A stretch of DNA of 64,000 nt, taken from the NCBI RefSeq assembly GCF_029714305.1, contig NZ_CP121647.1, positions 744,001 to 808,000 of the forward strand, given 5' to 3'. Shown here in pieces: positions 8,437-17,426 of this stretch. A program made the translations under genes and the position numbers. Origin of the DNA: Bradyrhizobium sp. CB3481. GTDB lineage: Bacteria > Pseudomonadota > Alphaproteobacteria > Rhizobiales > Xanthobacteraceae. Each line of letters opens with the position of its first letter. Positions within the stretch are counted from its first letter, which is position 1. The notes under the pieces were generated by a model. It did no database searches and had not been told where the DNA came from. It saw only the letters and a list, made by a program, of their open reading frames with translations.

Positions 8437-9470
8437 GCATCAGCCTCGCCGGCTGCGGCCACCTCGTGCTCCTCCTCATCGCCGTAACCGACGAGGTCGA
8501 GCGGCCGCGCGGCAAGGCCGCGCGACTTGCACCAATGCACCAACGCATCTTCCTGGCCATGCGTCACCCAGACCTCGCCGGCTCCGGTAGCTGCGATGGT
8601 CGCGGTGAGCCCATCCCAGTCGGCGTGGTCTGATATCACCAGCGGCAGTTCGACGCCGCGCTGGCGGGCACGCGCCCGCACCCGCATCCAGCCTGAGGCA
8701 AATGCCGTCACCGGATCGGGAAAGCGCCGCGTCCAGATATCTGAAGTGGCCGAGGGCGGCGCCAGCGTGATGGTGCCGGCGAGATCGGCCTTCTTCATGC
8801 CTTTGACCGGGCGTAGCTGGCCGAGCGCGATGCCGCGGCTCTCGTAGTAGTAGGTGATGGTCTCCATCGCGCCATGCAGATAGATCGGCGCATCGTAACC
8901 TTGCTCGCGGAGCAGCGCGATCACGCGCTGCGCCTTGCCGAGCGAATAGGCGCCAACCAGATGCGCGCGCTCCGGAAACAGCGCAACAGATGCTAGCAGC
9001 TTCTTCACCTCCTCGGCCGCGTCGCCATGGCGAAACACCGGCAGCCCAAAGGTCGCCTCGGTAATGAAGACGTCGCAGGGCACGACCTCGAACGGCGTGC
9101 AGGTCGGATCGGGCGCATCCTTGTAATCGCCGGAGGCGACGATGCAGGTATCCTTGCAGCTCACCGCGATCTGCGCCGAGCCCAGCACATGGCCCGCGGG
9201 ATGGAATTTGATCTTGACGTCGCCGAGCGTGATTTCCTCGCCATAGCGGATGGCCTGCGTGCTGCGGGCGAAATTCTCGCCATAGCGCAGCCGCATCATG
9301 TCCAGCGTCTCCTGCGTGGCGAGCACGGCGCCGTGGCCGGCCCTCGCATGATCGGAATGGCCGTGGGTGATCACGGCGCGTTCGACCGGGCGCACGGGAT
9401 CGATATGGAAGCCGCCCGGCTTGCAGCACAGGCCGGCGGGAAGGGGGATCAGGATGTCGTGCGGACGCAT
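8433..9470 (-). CDS. Ligase-associated DNA exonuclease (MBL/beta-CASP type)
   Basis: A 345-residue metallo-beta-lactamase nuclease of the ligase-associated family (TIGR04122 type), distantly related to SNM1/Artemis-like enzymes. The metal motif HGHSDH is at residues 36-41; later ligands appear in AGHVLGSAQ, SGDYKD and SDHADW. The family is thought to trim DNA ends before sealing by the associated ligase, whose start it overlaps by four bases. The ATG at 9470 gives the usual family N terminus. It is the first gene of a leftward pair, and a palindromic repeat lies upstream. Confidence 0.92.
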   Translation of the reverse strand: MRPHDILIPLPAGLCCKPGGFHIDPVRPVERAVITHGHSDHARAGHGAVLATQETLDMMRLRYGENFARSTQAIRYGEEITLGDVKIKFHPAGHVLGSAQIAVSCKDTCIVASGDYKDAPDPTCTPFEVVPCDVFITEATFGLPVFRHGDAAEEVKKLLASVALFPERAHLVGAYSLGKAQRVIALLREQGYDAPIYLHGAMETITYYYESRGIALGQLRPVKGMKKADLAGTITLAPPSATSDIWTRRFPDPVTAFASGWMRVRARARQRGVELPLVISDHADWDGLTATIAATGAGEVWVTHGQEDALVHWCKSRGLAARPLDLVGYGDEEEHEVAAAGEADA

Positions 9471-9504
9471 GTCCTGTATATAGGAGGTCTCGCCCCGACT
9501 TTTA

Positions 9505-9630
9505 GCTTGTCATGCGCGGGCTTGACCCGCGCATCCATCCTGAAAGAATCCTTCTTTTGATGGATTGCCGGGGCGCAGACAAGTTTACGTAGTCTGCGCA
9601 AGGCAGACCACTATGCCCGGCAATGACAAG
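9505..9630. repeat. Palindromic intergenic repeat, family C
   Basis: About 126 bases with the outer pattern CATGCGCGGGCTTGACCCGC and CCCGGCAATGACAAG and inner facing CATCCATC / GATGGATTG. It resembles the CATGCCCGGG...GGCAATGAC repeat known from Bradyrhizobium genomes. It contains the alternative ATG of the downstream methyltransferase gene. Confidence 0.7.
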
Positions 9631-9640
9631 TTCGGAACCC

Positions 9641-10567
9641 ATGCCTGCCCGCCTGTTTCTCTCCTCCGGCGATCTGATGGCCGACCGCCGGTTCGAATTT
9701 GCGCGCGATCTTCAGTTGAAGGGCGATCTGCCCGCGGCCGCCGATCTGCTGTTGCAGGCAATCGACCTGGCGCCGGATTTCGCATCCGCCTGGTTCATGC
9801 TTGGCGGCATCCGCGAGGAGCTCGGCGAGCACGAGGCGGCCGTCGCGGCATTCCAGAAGGCGCAGGCCTGCGATCCCGGCGACCGCCACGGCGCCAGGCT
9901 CCGCCTGATGCGGCTCGGCGCGGCGCCCTTGGCCGGAATGTCGCAGGCCTACGTGCAGACTTTGTTCGACCAGTACGCGCCCCGTTTCGAATCCTCTCTG
10001 GTGGGCGATCTCGACTATCGCGGCCCGGACCTGTTGTTCCGCGCCGTGCTGAGGGTGCGATCGGCCGAGCGCAAGCCAGCGTTTTTCAAGCGCGCGATCG
10101 ATCTCGGCTGCGGCACTGGGCTTGCGGCATTGGCCTTCGCCAGGAACGTCGATCATTTCATCGGCGTCGATCTGTCGCCGCGCATGATCGAACGGGCGCG
10201 CGGCACAGGCCTTTATGCCGAGCTTGAAGTTGCCGACATGCTGCAGGGGCTGCGCGCGCAGCCGGCCGCCAGCGCCAATCTCATTCTCGCCGCTGACGCC
10301 ATGGTGTATGTGGCCGATATCGCGCCCGTGCTGGAAGAAGCCGGGCGTGTGCTCGTCTCTGGCGGGCTGATCGCCTTCACCACCGAAACGCATGACGGCG
10401 ACGGCGTCATTCTCGGCGAGGGCTTGCGCTACGCCCACGCGGCAGCTCATGTGCGCGCCACGGTCGAATCCGCCGGCCTCAAGCTGTCCTTGCTGGAAGA
10501 CCGCTCGGCCCGTAACGAAGACAACACGCCGGTTCCCGGGCTGGTCGCGGTCGCTGCAAAAACTTGA
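9641..10567 (+). CDS. TPR-containing SAM-dependent methyltransferase
   Basis: A 308-residue protein with two tetratricopeptide-like repeats in the first 80 residues (LQLKGDLPAAADLLLQAIDL and the helix pair after it) and a class I methyltransferase domain. The SAM-binding motif DLGCGTG is at about residues 154-160, followed by GVDLSP. The substrate is unknown; related proteins are labelled only as TPR or class I methyltransferases. The ATG at 9641 is preferred because the upstream in-frame ATG at 9623 lies inside a palindromic repeat. It sits between the two halves of the DNA repair set, with no sequence evidence that it takes part. Confidence 0.8.
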   Translation: MPARLFLSSGDLMADRRFEFARDLQLKGDLPAAADLLLQAIDLAPDFASAWFMLGGIREELGEHEAAVAAFQKAQACDPGDRHGARLRLMRLGAAPLAGMSQAYVQTLFDQYAPRFESSLVGDLDYRGPDLLFRAVLRVRSAERKPAFFKRAIDLGCGTGLAALAFARNVDHFIGVDLSPRMIERARGTGLYAELEVADMLQGLRAQPAASANLILAADAMVYVADIAPVLEEAGRVLVSGGLIAFTTETHDGDGVILGEGLRYAHAAAHVRATVESAGLKLSLLEDRSARNEDNTPVPGLVAVAAKT

Positions 10568-10672
10568 GTCTAGACGCTACGCACGACGCGAATGCGGCCT
10601 TGCGTGCGACATGTCAGCTATTGCCAGCGGCTGCGGAATGCCGGATCAAGACTCCCATAAGGGAGAACAACA

Positions 10673-11902
10673 ATGAAGAAAAAGCAGACCCGGCGCGAAT
10701 TTGGCGCCACCGCGTTCGCATCCGTCGTCGCATCGACGCTGCCGGCGCCCTTCGTCTGGGCGGCGGAAAAGAAATACGACCCGGGTGCCAGCGACACCGA
10801 AATCAAGATCGGGCAGACCGTGCCGCATTCCGGTCCCGGCTCGCTCTACGGCGTGCTCGGGCGCGTCGGCGAGGCCTATTTCCAGATGCTGAACGAAAAG
10901 GGCGGCATCAACGGCCGCAAGGTAAAATTCTTTTCCATGGACGACGCCTACAGCGCGCCGAAATGCGTCGAGGCCACGCGGCGGCTGGTCGAGCAGGAGG
11001 AAGTGCTGGCGCTGTACGGCTCGCTCGGCACCGCGCCGCAGACCGCCGTGCACAAATATCTCAACTCAAAGGGCGTGCCGCAGCTGCTGCTCAATACCGG
11101 CGCGTCGAAATGGAACGACCCGAAGAATTTCAAATGGACCATGGCGGGCCTGCCGCTCTATCCGACCGAGGCGCGCATTCTCGCCCGCCATGTCGTCGGT
11201 GTGAAGCCGGACGCCAAGATCGGCATCCTCTACCAGAACGACGATTTCGGCCGCGACTTCCTCGGTCCCTTCAAGAAGGTGCTGGCCGATGCCGGCGGCA
11301 CCGCCAAGGTGATCTTGGAACAGACCTACGATCTGACCGATCCGACGGTCGATTCTCAGCTCATCAACCTCTCGAAGTCGGGCGCGGATGTCTTCTACAA
11401 CATCTCGACCGGCAAGGCGTCGTCGCAGTCGATCCGCAAGGTCGCCGAACTCGGCTGGAAGCCGCTGCATCTATTGTCGGCAGGATCGACAGGACGTTCG
11501 ATTCTCAGCGCCGCCGGCTTCGAGAACGCGAAGGGCATCGTCGCGATCAGATACGCCAAGGAGGTCGGCGTGCCGCGCTTCGAAAAGGATCCCGACGTGC
11601 TGGCGTTCGAGGAGCTGCGCAAGAAGTATCTGCCCAACGTCGATCCCGACAACACCATCGCCTTTGCCGGCTATGGCCAGGTCGCGAGCATGGCGGAAAT
11701 CCTGCGCCGCTGCGGCGACGAACTCACCCGCGCCAACGTGCTGAAGCAGGCAACGACACTGGCCGGCTTCCACTCGCCCTATTTCCTCGACGGCGTAAAC
11801 TACAGCTACACGCCCGAGGATTACACGCCGATGAAGACGCTCTACATCTCGATCTTCAACGGCAAGGACTGGGATATCTCGGACAAGCCGGTGACGGAGT
11901 AG
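10673..11902 (+). CDS. ABC transporter substrate-binding protein (branched-chain amino acid type)
   Basis: A 409-residue periplasmic solute-binding protein of the Leu/Ile/Val-binding (LivJ/AmiC-like) family. The N terminus KKKQTRREFGATAFASV followed by a hydrophobic stretch and PFVWA looks like a twin-arginine or Sec signal ending near residue 31. The mature fold begins with DTEIKIGQTVPHSGP and includes the inter-lobe segments GIPY-like QLLLNTGASKW and IAFAGYGQV. GGGAGAA lies seven bases before the ATG. No permease or ATPase genes lie beside it, so it is an orphan component; the real ligand may be an aromatic or other amino acid derivative. Confidence 0.9.
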   Translation: MKKKQTRREFGATAFASVVASTLPAPFVWAAEKKYDPGASDTEIKIGQTVPHSGPGSLYGVLGRVGEAYFQMLNEKGGINGRKVKFFSMDDAYSAPKCVEATRRLVEQEEVLALYGSLGTAPQTAVHKYLNSKGVPQLLLNTGASKWNDPKNFKWTMAGLPLYPTEARILARHVVGVKPDAKIGILYQNDDFGRDFLGPFKKVLADAGGTAKVILEQTYDLTDPTVDSQLINLSKSGADVFYNISTGKASSQSIRKVAELGWKPLHLLSAGSTGRSILSAAGFENAKGIVAIRYAKEVGVPRFEKDPDVLAFEELRKKYLPNVDPDNTIAFAGYGQVASMAEILRRCGDELTRANVLKQATTLAGFHSPYFLDGVNYSYTPEDYTPMKTLYISIFNGKDWDISDKPVTE

Positions 11903-11910
11903 CTGCTCTT

Positions 11911-12054
11911 CTCCCTCTCCCCGCCCTTCGCGGGGAGAGGGTAGGGGTGAGGGGCTCTCTCCGCGCAGACGGTCGATACAATGTCCGCGGAGAGAGCCCC
12001 TCACCCGGATTGCTCCGCAATCCGACCTCTCTCCGCGAAGGGCGGGGCGAGGTG
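11911..12054. repeat. Palindromic intergenic repeat, family B (copy 2)
   Basis: About 144 bases with facing ends CCCTCTCCCCGCCCTTCGCG and CGCGAAGGGCGGGGCGAGG, and inner GGTGAGGGGCTCTC / GAGAGAGCCCCTCACC arms. It matches the copy at 4147-4284 in design and in most of the sequence. Confidence 0.8.
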
Positions 12055-12104
12055 ACTTCCGAGGCCCCTCGACGAACCCCTCGCGACGGCTTACCTCTTT
12101 CCCT

Positions 12105-14684
12105 GTGCCGTCGCCTCAACCCTTGCCCCTTGCGCCGCTCGAAACGGCAACGCTCTTGCCCGACCGCTTCCGGCGCTGGTTCGACGCCCGCGGCTGGTCG
12201 CCGCGCGAGCATCAGCTTGCGCTGCTGGCCAAGGCCGCCGACGACCGCTCCGCGCTGCTGATCGCGCCGACCGGCGCCGGCAAGACGTTGGCAGGCTTCC
12301 TGCCGACGCTGGTGGAGCTCTCGCAGCCCCGCGTGCAGCGGAACGAGGGCCCGAAAAGCCTCATCTCCACCGGCCGTGCCGTCAAACGCACCGGCGGTCT
12401 CCATACCCTCTATATCTCGCCGCTGAAGGCGCTGGCGGTCGATATCGCGCGCAACCTGGAAACGCCGATTGCCGAGATGGGGCTGCCGATCAAGGTCGAG
12501 ACCCGCACCGGCGACACGCCGGTATCGCGGCGGCAGCGGCAGCGGCGCTATCCGCCGGATATCCTGCTGACGACTCCGGAGCAGCTGGCGCTCTTGTTGT
12601 CGTCGGACGACGCGCCTTTCCTGTTTTCCTCGCTCAAGCGCATCGTGCTCGACGAGTTGCATGCGCTCGTCACTTCTAAACGCGGCGACCTGCTGTCGCT
12701 AGGTTTGGCGCGGCTGTGGCGGCTTGCGCCCGAGATGCGCGGGATCGGGCTATCCGCGACGGTTGCGGAGCCGCAATCGCTGGCGCGGTTTCTGGTACCG
12801 CAGCATGCGGGCAGGGAGGACGCCGCCGACATCGTCGTCGCCGGCGGCGCGGCGGAGCCTGTGGTCGAGATGCTGGACACGCAGGAGCGGCTACCCTGGG
12901 CCGGCCACACCGCGCGCCATGCGCTTGGCGAAATGTACGAGCTGATCAAGCGCAACAAGACCACGCTGATCTTCGTCAACACCCGCAGCCAGGCCGAAAT
13001 GCTGTTCCAGGATTTTTGGCGGATGAACGACGACGGCCTTGCCATCGCCCTGCATCACGGCTCGCTCGACGTCGCGCAGCGCCGCAAGGTCGAGGATGCC
13101 ATGGCAGCCGGCAAGCTGCGCGGCGTGGTCTGCACCTCATCGCTCGACCTCGGCGTCGACTGGGGCGATGTCGACCTCGTCATCAATGTCGGCGCGCCCA
13201 AGGGATCGTCACGCCTGATGCAGCGGATCGGCCGCGCCAACCACCGCATCGACGAAGCGTCCCGCGCCGTGCTCGTGCCGGCCAACCGCTTCGAGGTGCT
13301 GGAGTGCCGCGTCGCGATCGATGCGATCGCCGAGAATGCGCAAGACACGCCGCCGCTGCGCACCGGAGCGCTCGACGTGCTGGCGCAGCACGTGCTCGGC
13401 TGCGCCTGCGGCGAACCGTTTTTCTCCGATGAGCTCTATGCGGAAGTGCTGACTTCGGCGCCTTACGCCTCGCTGACGCGAAGTGATTTCGACGATGTCG
13501 TCGATTTCGTCGCCACCGGCGGCTATGCGCTGAAAACCTACGAGCGCTTCGCCCGCATCAAGCAGGATAAGCAGGGCCACTGGCGCGTCGCCAATCCAAA
13601 AGTGCGGCAGAGCTACCGCCTCAATGTCGGCACTATCGTCGAGGAAGCGATGCTCAAGGTGAGACTTGTGCGTTCGCGCGGTGGCGGCGCCGGCTCGACC
13701 GGCGCGCTCGGCCGCGGCGGACGGATGCTCGGCGAGATCGAGGAAGCTTTCATCGAGGGCCTCGTGATCGGCGATACCTTTGTGTTCAGCGGCGAGGTCG
13801 TGCGCTACGAAGCGCTGGCGGAGGACGTCGTCTATGTCTCTCGCGCCAACGACAAGGACGCCAAGGTGCCGTCCTATATGGGGGGCAAGTTTCCGCTCTC
13901 GACCTATCTGGCCGAGCGCGTCCGCAAATTGCTTGACGACCGGCGGCAATGGAATGCGCTTCCCGAACAGGTGCGCGACTGGCTGTCGCTGCAGAAGGAT
14001 TTTTCGCGCGTGCCGGCGGTGCGCGAGCTCTTGGTCGAAACCTTCCCTCGCGCCAACAAGCACTACCTCGTCTGCTACCCCTTCGAAGGTCGGCTGGCGC
14101 ACCAGACGCTCGGCATGCTCTTGACGCGGCGGATGGAGCGGGCGCGGGTGCGGCCGCTCGGCTTCGTCGCCAATGAATATGCGATGGCGGTGTGGGGGCT
14201 CGGCGACATGTCGTTCATGATTCGCCACGGCAAGCTCGATCTCAACGCGCTCTTCGCCCCCGACATGCTCGGCGACGATCTCGAAGCGTGGCTTGCCGAA
14301 TCGGCGCTGATGAAGCGCACCTTCCGCACCTGCGCCATCATCTCCGGCCTGATCGCGCGGCGCTTCACCGGCGAGGAAAAATCCCGCCGTCAGGTGCTGT
14401 TCTCGACCGACCTCGTCTATGACGTGCTGCGCAAGCACCAGGCCGACCATGTGCTGCTGCGCGCCGCGCGCGCCGATGCCGCCACCGGCCTGCTCGATCT
14501 GAAGCGCCTAGGTGATATGCTCTCACGCATCCAAGGGCGAATCACCCACCGGGAACTCGAACATGTTTCGCCACTCGCCGTGCCCGTGATGCTGGAAATC
14601 GGCCGCGAGTCAGTTTATGGCGAAGCATCGGACGAGTTGCTGGCGGAAGCCGCCGATGAACTGGTCAAAGAGGCGATGGGATAG
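12105..14684 (+). CDS. Ligase-associated DEXH-box DNA helicase
   Basis: An 859-residue superfamily 2 helicase of the ligase-associated family (TIGR04121 type, Lhr-like). Visible motifs in order are Walker A APTGAGKT (residues 54-61), TTPEQLALLL, the DELH box near residue 183, GLSATVAEP, FVNTRSQAE, TSSLDLGVDWGDV and the arginine-finger motif QRIGRANHR. The C-terminal third is the DEAD-associated domain of Lhr-like helicases. The start is a GTG at 12105; no better in-frame ATG precedes the conserved region. The PdeM gene follows after 11 bases, giving a two-gene operon that diverges from the exonuclease-ligase pair. Confidence 0.93.
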   Translation: MPSPQPLPLAPLETATLLPDRFRRWFDARGWSPREHQLALLAKAADDRSALLIAPTGAGKTLAGFLPTLVELSQPRVQRNEGPKSLISTGRAVKRTGGLHTLYISPLKALAVDIARNLETPIAEMGLPIKVETRTGDTPVSRRQRQRRYPPDILLTTPEQLALLLSSDDAPFLFSSLKRIVLDELHALVTSKRGDLLSLGLARLWRLAPEMRGIGLSATVAEPQSLARFLVPQHAGREDAADIVVAGGAAEPVVEMLDTQERLPWAGHTARHALGEMYELIKRNKTTLIFVNTRSQAEMLFQDFWRMNDDGLAIALHHGSLDVAQRRKVEDAMAAGKLRGVVCTSSLDLGVDWGDVDLVINVGAPKGSSRLMQRIGRANHRIDEASRAVLVPANRFEVLECRVAIDAIAENAQDTPPLRTGALDVLAQHVLGCACGEPFFSDELYAEVLTSAPYASLTRSDFDDVVDFVATGGYALKTYERFARIKQDKQGHWRVANPKVRQSYRLNVGTIVEEAMLKVRLVRSRGGGAGSTGALGRGGRMLGEIEEAFIEGLVIGDTFVFSGEVVRYEALAEDVVYVSRANDKDAKVPSYMGGKFPLSTYLAERVRKLLDDRRQWNALPEQVRDWLSLQKDFSRVPAVRELLVETFPRANKHYLVCYPFEGRLAHQTLGMLLTRRMERARVRPLGFVANEYAMAVWGLGDMSFMIRHGKLDLNALFAPDMLGDDLEAWLAESALMKRTFRTCAIISGLIARRFTGEEKSRRQVLFSTDLVYDVLRKHQADHVLLRAARADAATGLLDLKRLGDMLSRIQGRITHRELEHVSPLAVPVMLEIGRESVYGEASDELLAEAADELVKEAMG

Positions 14685-14695
14685 GCGGAAGGCAC

Positions 14696-15406
14696 GTGAC
14701 GGCGGGGGCGCAATCTTCGGAAGACGATCAACAGATGCGCGCCTCGAAGGTCATGATATCTGATGTGACGTTTGTCGCCGATGTCTCGGGTGCGCTGTTC
14801 TGGCAGGAGCAGTGCCTGCTCGTGGTTTCCGACCTGCATCTGGAAAAAGGCTCCAGCTTCGCCAAACGTGGCGTGCTGCTGCCGCCCTATGACACGGTGG
14901 CGACGCTGAGCCGCCTTGCCGTCGTGATCGCGCGGCACGACCCGCGCATGGTGATTGCGCTCGGCGACAGTTTTCACGATTCTGAAGCGCATGAACGGCT
15001 ATCGACGCCCGATCGCGAGGCGCTCGCGGCGATGCAGGCGCGGCGCGACTGGATCTGGATCTCGGGAAACCACGATCCGGCTTTGCCGTCCGATCTCGGC
15101 GGCACGGTCGCGAATGAGGTCGCGATCGGGCCGATCGCCTTCCGGCACGAGCCGACCGGCGCCGCCGGCGAAATCGCCGGCCATCTGCATCCCAAGGCGC
15201 GCGTGCCGACGCGAGGCCGATCGATCGAACGCCGCTGCTTCGTTTCCGATGGCGAGCGCGCGGTGATGCCGGCGTTCGGCGCCTATGCCGGGGGGCTGAG
15301 CATTCGCGACGCGGCCTTCGCAAAAATTTTCGGCGCGCCCGACTTCATGGCGCATGTGCTTGGCGACAACAGGCTGCACAGCATCATCGCGTCGCGGTGT
15401 TATTGA
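14696..15406 (+). CDS. pdeM: Ligase-associated DNA repair endonuclease PdeM
   Basis: A calcineurin-like metallophosphoesterase of the ligase-associated family (TIGR04123 type). Metal motifs are in the correct order: SDLHLEKG, GDSFHD, SGNHDP, RHEP and GHLHPK. The last member of the four-gene DNA repair set, it starts 11 bases after the helicase stop. The GTG at 14696 follows GGAAGG at short spacing and gives 236 residues; the ATGs at 14735 and 14753 are equally plausible and would shorten the protein by 13 or 19 residues without touching the fold. It likely processes DNA ends or flaps for the partner ligase. Confidence 0.88.
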   Translation: MTAGAQSSEDDQQMRASKVMISDVTFVADVSGALFWQEQCLLVVSDLHLEKGSSFAKRGVLLPPYDTVATLSRLAVVIARHDPRMVIALGDSFHDSEAHERLSTPDREALAAMQARRDWIWISGNHDPALPSDLGGTVANEVAIGPIAFRHEPTGAAGEIAGHLHPKARVPTRGRSIERRCFVSDGERAVMPAFGAYAGGLSIRDAAFAKIFGAPDFMAHVLGDNRLHSIIASRCY

Positions 15407-15428
15407 GACTGCACCGATGCGTAGTGGC

Positions 15429-15523
15429 GTAGGGTGGGCAAAGCGCAGAGTGCCCACCATTCACAAGCGACGTCGTCGATGGATGATGGGCACGTCGCTT
15501 ACCGCTCCTTTGCCCACCCTACG
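15429..15523. repeat. Palindromic intergenic repeat, family D (copy 1)
   Basis: Begins GTAGGGTGGGCAAAG and ends TTTGCCCACCCTAC, with inner GTGCCCACCA / GATGGGCAC arms. Further copies are at 30719-30807 and 37440-37531. It lies between the converging pdeM and LysR genes. Confidence 0.85.
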
Positions 15524-15536
15524 ATTCTTCGTTCTG

Positions 15537-16400
15537 CTACGCCGCCTTTGCCTGCACATTGCTGCAGAACTCCGCGAGGCGCTCGGCCAGCCGCAGTGTC
15601 GCCGGGCTGGCGTCGGGCGAGGCCACCAGCGCCACTTCGGTGCGTTCGATCGGCGCGAATCCATCCTTCGCCGTCAGCACACGGTGATCGGCCTGGATCG
15701 CTATCTCCGAGAGAATGGAAAGGCCCATGCCGGCTGCGACCGCGGCCTGGATCCCGGCGAGGTTGGAGGAGGTATAGGCCATGTGCCAGCTGCGCCCGGC
15801 GCTTTCCAGCGCATGGATCGCGCCCGCCCGGTACAGGCACCCAGTGGGGAAGCCAATCAGCGGCACCGAGCCGGTGCGGGTATCGCGCGGACGGCTTTTG
15901 CTGGTGACCCAGTGCACGCGCTCAGGCCACACCGCGATGCCGCCCTTTTCTCCCGCCGCGCGCTTGAACAAGGCGAGATCGAGTTCGCCGCGCTCGAGCT
16001 CACGCTTGAGGTTGGCGCTCTGATCGGCGCGCACGTCGAGCCGCAGGCCGGGATGCGAGCGCGAGAACGCTGCCAGCAGTTTGGCCAGACGGTAAGCGGC
16101 GAAATCCTCGGGCACACCGAGCCTGACCGCGCCTTCGCTTTCCGGCCGCGCCATCACATCGCGAGCTTCCTCAGCCAGCGCCAACAGCCGCCGCGCATAG
16201 GAAAGTAGCCGCTCGCCGGCTTCGGTCGGCGTTACGTCCTTGCCGTTGCGGTTGAGTAGCGGCTGGCCGACATCGTCTTCCAGCCGCTTGATCTGCTGGC
16301 TCACCGTCGATTGCGTGCGATGGACGCGCTCGCCGGCGCGGGTGAAGCCGCCGGCATCGACCACGGAAACGAAGCTGCGCAGGAGCTCCAGATCGAGCAT
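15537..16400 (-). CDS. LysR family transcriptional regulator
   Basis: A 287-residue LysR regulator. The N-terminal winged helix is evident (LLRSFVSVVDAGGFTRAGER, then TQSTVSQQIKRLE at residues 30-42), followed by an effector-binding domain with the typical RLGVPEDFAAYRL strand. It diverges from the EamA exporter gene at 16499, separated by 98 bases, which is the usual arrangement for a LysR regulator and its target. The inducer cannot be read from the sequence. Confidence 0.92.
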   Translation of the reverse strand: MLDLELLRSFVSVVDAGGFTRAGERVHRTQSTVSQQIKRLEDDVGQPLLNRNGKDVTPTEAGERLLSYARRLLALAEEARDVMARPESEGAVRLGVPEDFAAYRLAKLLAAFSRSHPGLRLDVRADQSANLKRELERGELDLALFKRAAGEKGGIAVWPERVHWVTSKSRPRDTRTGSVPLIGFPTGCLYRAGAIHALESAGRSWHMAYTSSNLAGIQAAVAAGMGLSILSEIAIQADHRVLTAKDGFAPIERTEVALVASPDASPATLRLAERLAEFCSNVQAKAA

Positions 16401-16411
16401 GTGAATGCTCC

Positions 16412-16431
16412 ATTCATAAATCCACTGGAAT
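16412..16431. promoter_or_regulatory. Possible LysR operator in the LysR/EamA divergent region
   Basis: ATTC-N12-GAAT dyad with a nested TCCACTGGA palindrome (16421-16429), 12 bases upstream of the LysR start and within the divergent promoter region. The match to a LysR box is loose. Confidence 0.3.
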
Positions 16432-16498
16432 CCAGTCTATCATTTAATTTCCAAATATCAAGGCAAAGCCCTAGATCATGGGCAAAGGAGACTTTGCC

Positions 16499-17416
16499 AT
16501 GTCGCTCGCGCCCTCCGTCGCGGTTCCCCGTACGGCCTTCAACCCGCTCTCGCTCTATATTGCGGCGTTCTGCCTGCTCTGGAGCTTTGCCTTCGTCGCT
16601 GGCAAGATCGGCGTCACTGACTGTCCGCCGCTGATCCTGCTCGCCGCGCGCTTCTCGCTGGCGGGCGTGCTGATCCTCGGCATTTCCGCACTGCGCAGCG
16701 AAAAATGGGATCTGTCGTGGCGCGACGCTGTCGTGTTCGCCGTGCTCGGCGTCGCCAACAATGCCCTCTATCTCGGCCTCGGCTATACCGGGCTGCAGAC
16801 GGTCTCCGCAGGTCTCGGCGGCCTGATCGTATCAGCCAATCCGGTTTTCACCGCGATGCTGGCTGCGCTGTTCCTCGGCGAAGCCATGACGTTGCGCAAG
16901 GTGACGGGCCTCGCACTCGGCATCGCCGGCGTCGCCTTCATCGTCTGGCATCGCATGTCGGTCGGGACCGATGACTGGCACGGCATCCTGTTCACGCTGG
17001 CGTCATTGGTCTCGATCGTGGCCGGCACCATCCTGTTCAAGGCGCTGGCGCCGAAGGGCTCACTGTGGATCGGCAACGGCATCCAGAACATCGCCGGCGG
17101 CCTTGCCGTGATGCCGTTCGCGTTCACGCTCTCCAGCTTCAGCGAGATCGTGCCGAGTGCGCGGCTCGCCGGTGCCTTTGCCTTCCTCGTGCTCGGCGGC
17201 TCGATCCTCGCTTACCTGCTCTGGTTTCATCTCCTGAAAGTGTGTGGCGCGACGGCCGCGAGTGCCTATCATTTCCTGATGCCGCCGCTCGGCATGCTGT
17301 TCGCCTTTCTCGTGCTCGGCGAGCACGTCGAGTTCCGCGATTTGCTCGGCATCCTTCCCGTCGCGCTCGGCATTTACCTGGTGACCCGCCCCGCTGCGGC
17401 CGGCCCGTCTGCATAA
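16499..17416 (+). CDS. DMT superfamily transporter, EamA family
   Basis: A 305-residue membrane protein with ten predicted hydrophobic helices in two EamA repeats, the form of drug/metabolite exporters such as RhtA-like proteins. The ATG at 16499 is preferred over that at 16478 because AAGGAG (16485-16490) precedes it by eight bases. It diverges from the LysR gene and is followed after 10 bases by an MBL-fold gene with its own AAGGAG, so the two probably share a LysR-controlled transcript. The substrate is unknown. Confidence 0.88.
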   Translation: MSLAPSVAVPRTAFNPLSLYIAAFCLLWSFAFVAGKIGVTDCPPLILLAARFSLAGVLILGISALRSEKWDLSWRDAVVFAVLGVANNALYLGLGYTGLQTVSAGLGGLIVSANPVFTAMLAALFLGEAMTLRKVTGLALGIAGVAFIVWHRMSVGTDDWHGILFTLASLVSIVAGTILFKALAPKGSLWIGNGIQNIAGGLAVMPFAFTLSSFSEIVPSARLAGAFAFLVLGGSILAYLLWFHLLKVCGATAASAYHFLMPPLGMLFAFLVLGEHVEFRDLLGILPVALGIYLVTRPAAAGPSA

Positions 17417-17426
17417 GGAGAACATC

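Noticed and set aside
9623..9640. Earlier start of the TPR-methyltransferase at 9623
   Set aside because: That ATG belongs to the conserved end of a palindromic repeat (GGCAATGACAAG), so translation from 9641 is more likely.
10564..12261. A 565-codon plus-strand frame across the binding-protein gene
   Set aside because: It is the +1 shadow of the binding-protein gene and continues through a repeat into a shifted frame of the helicase start.
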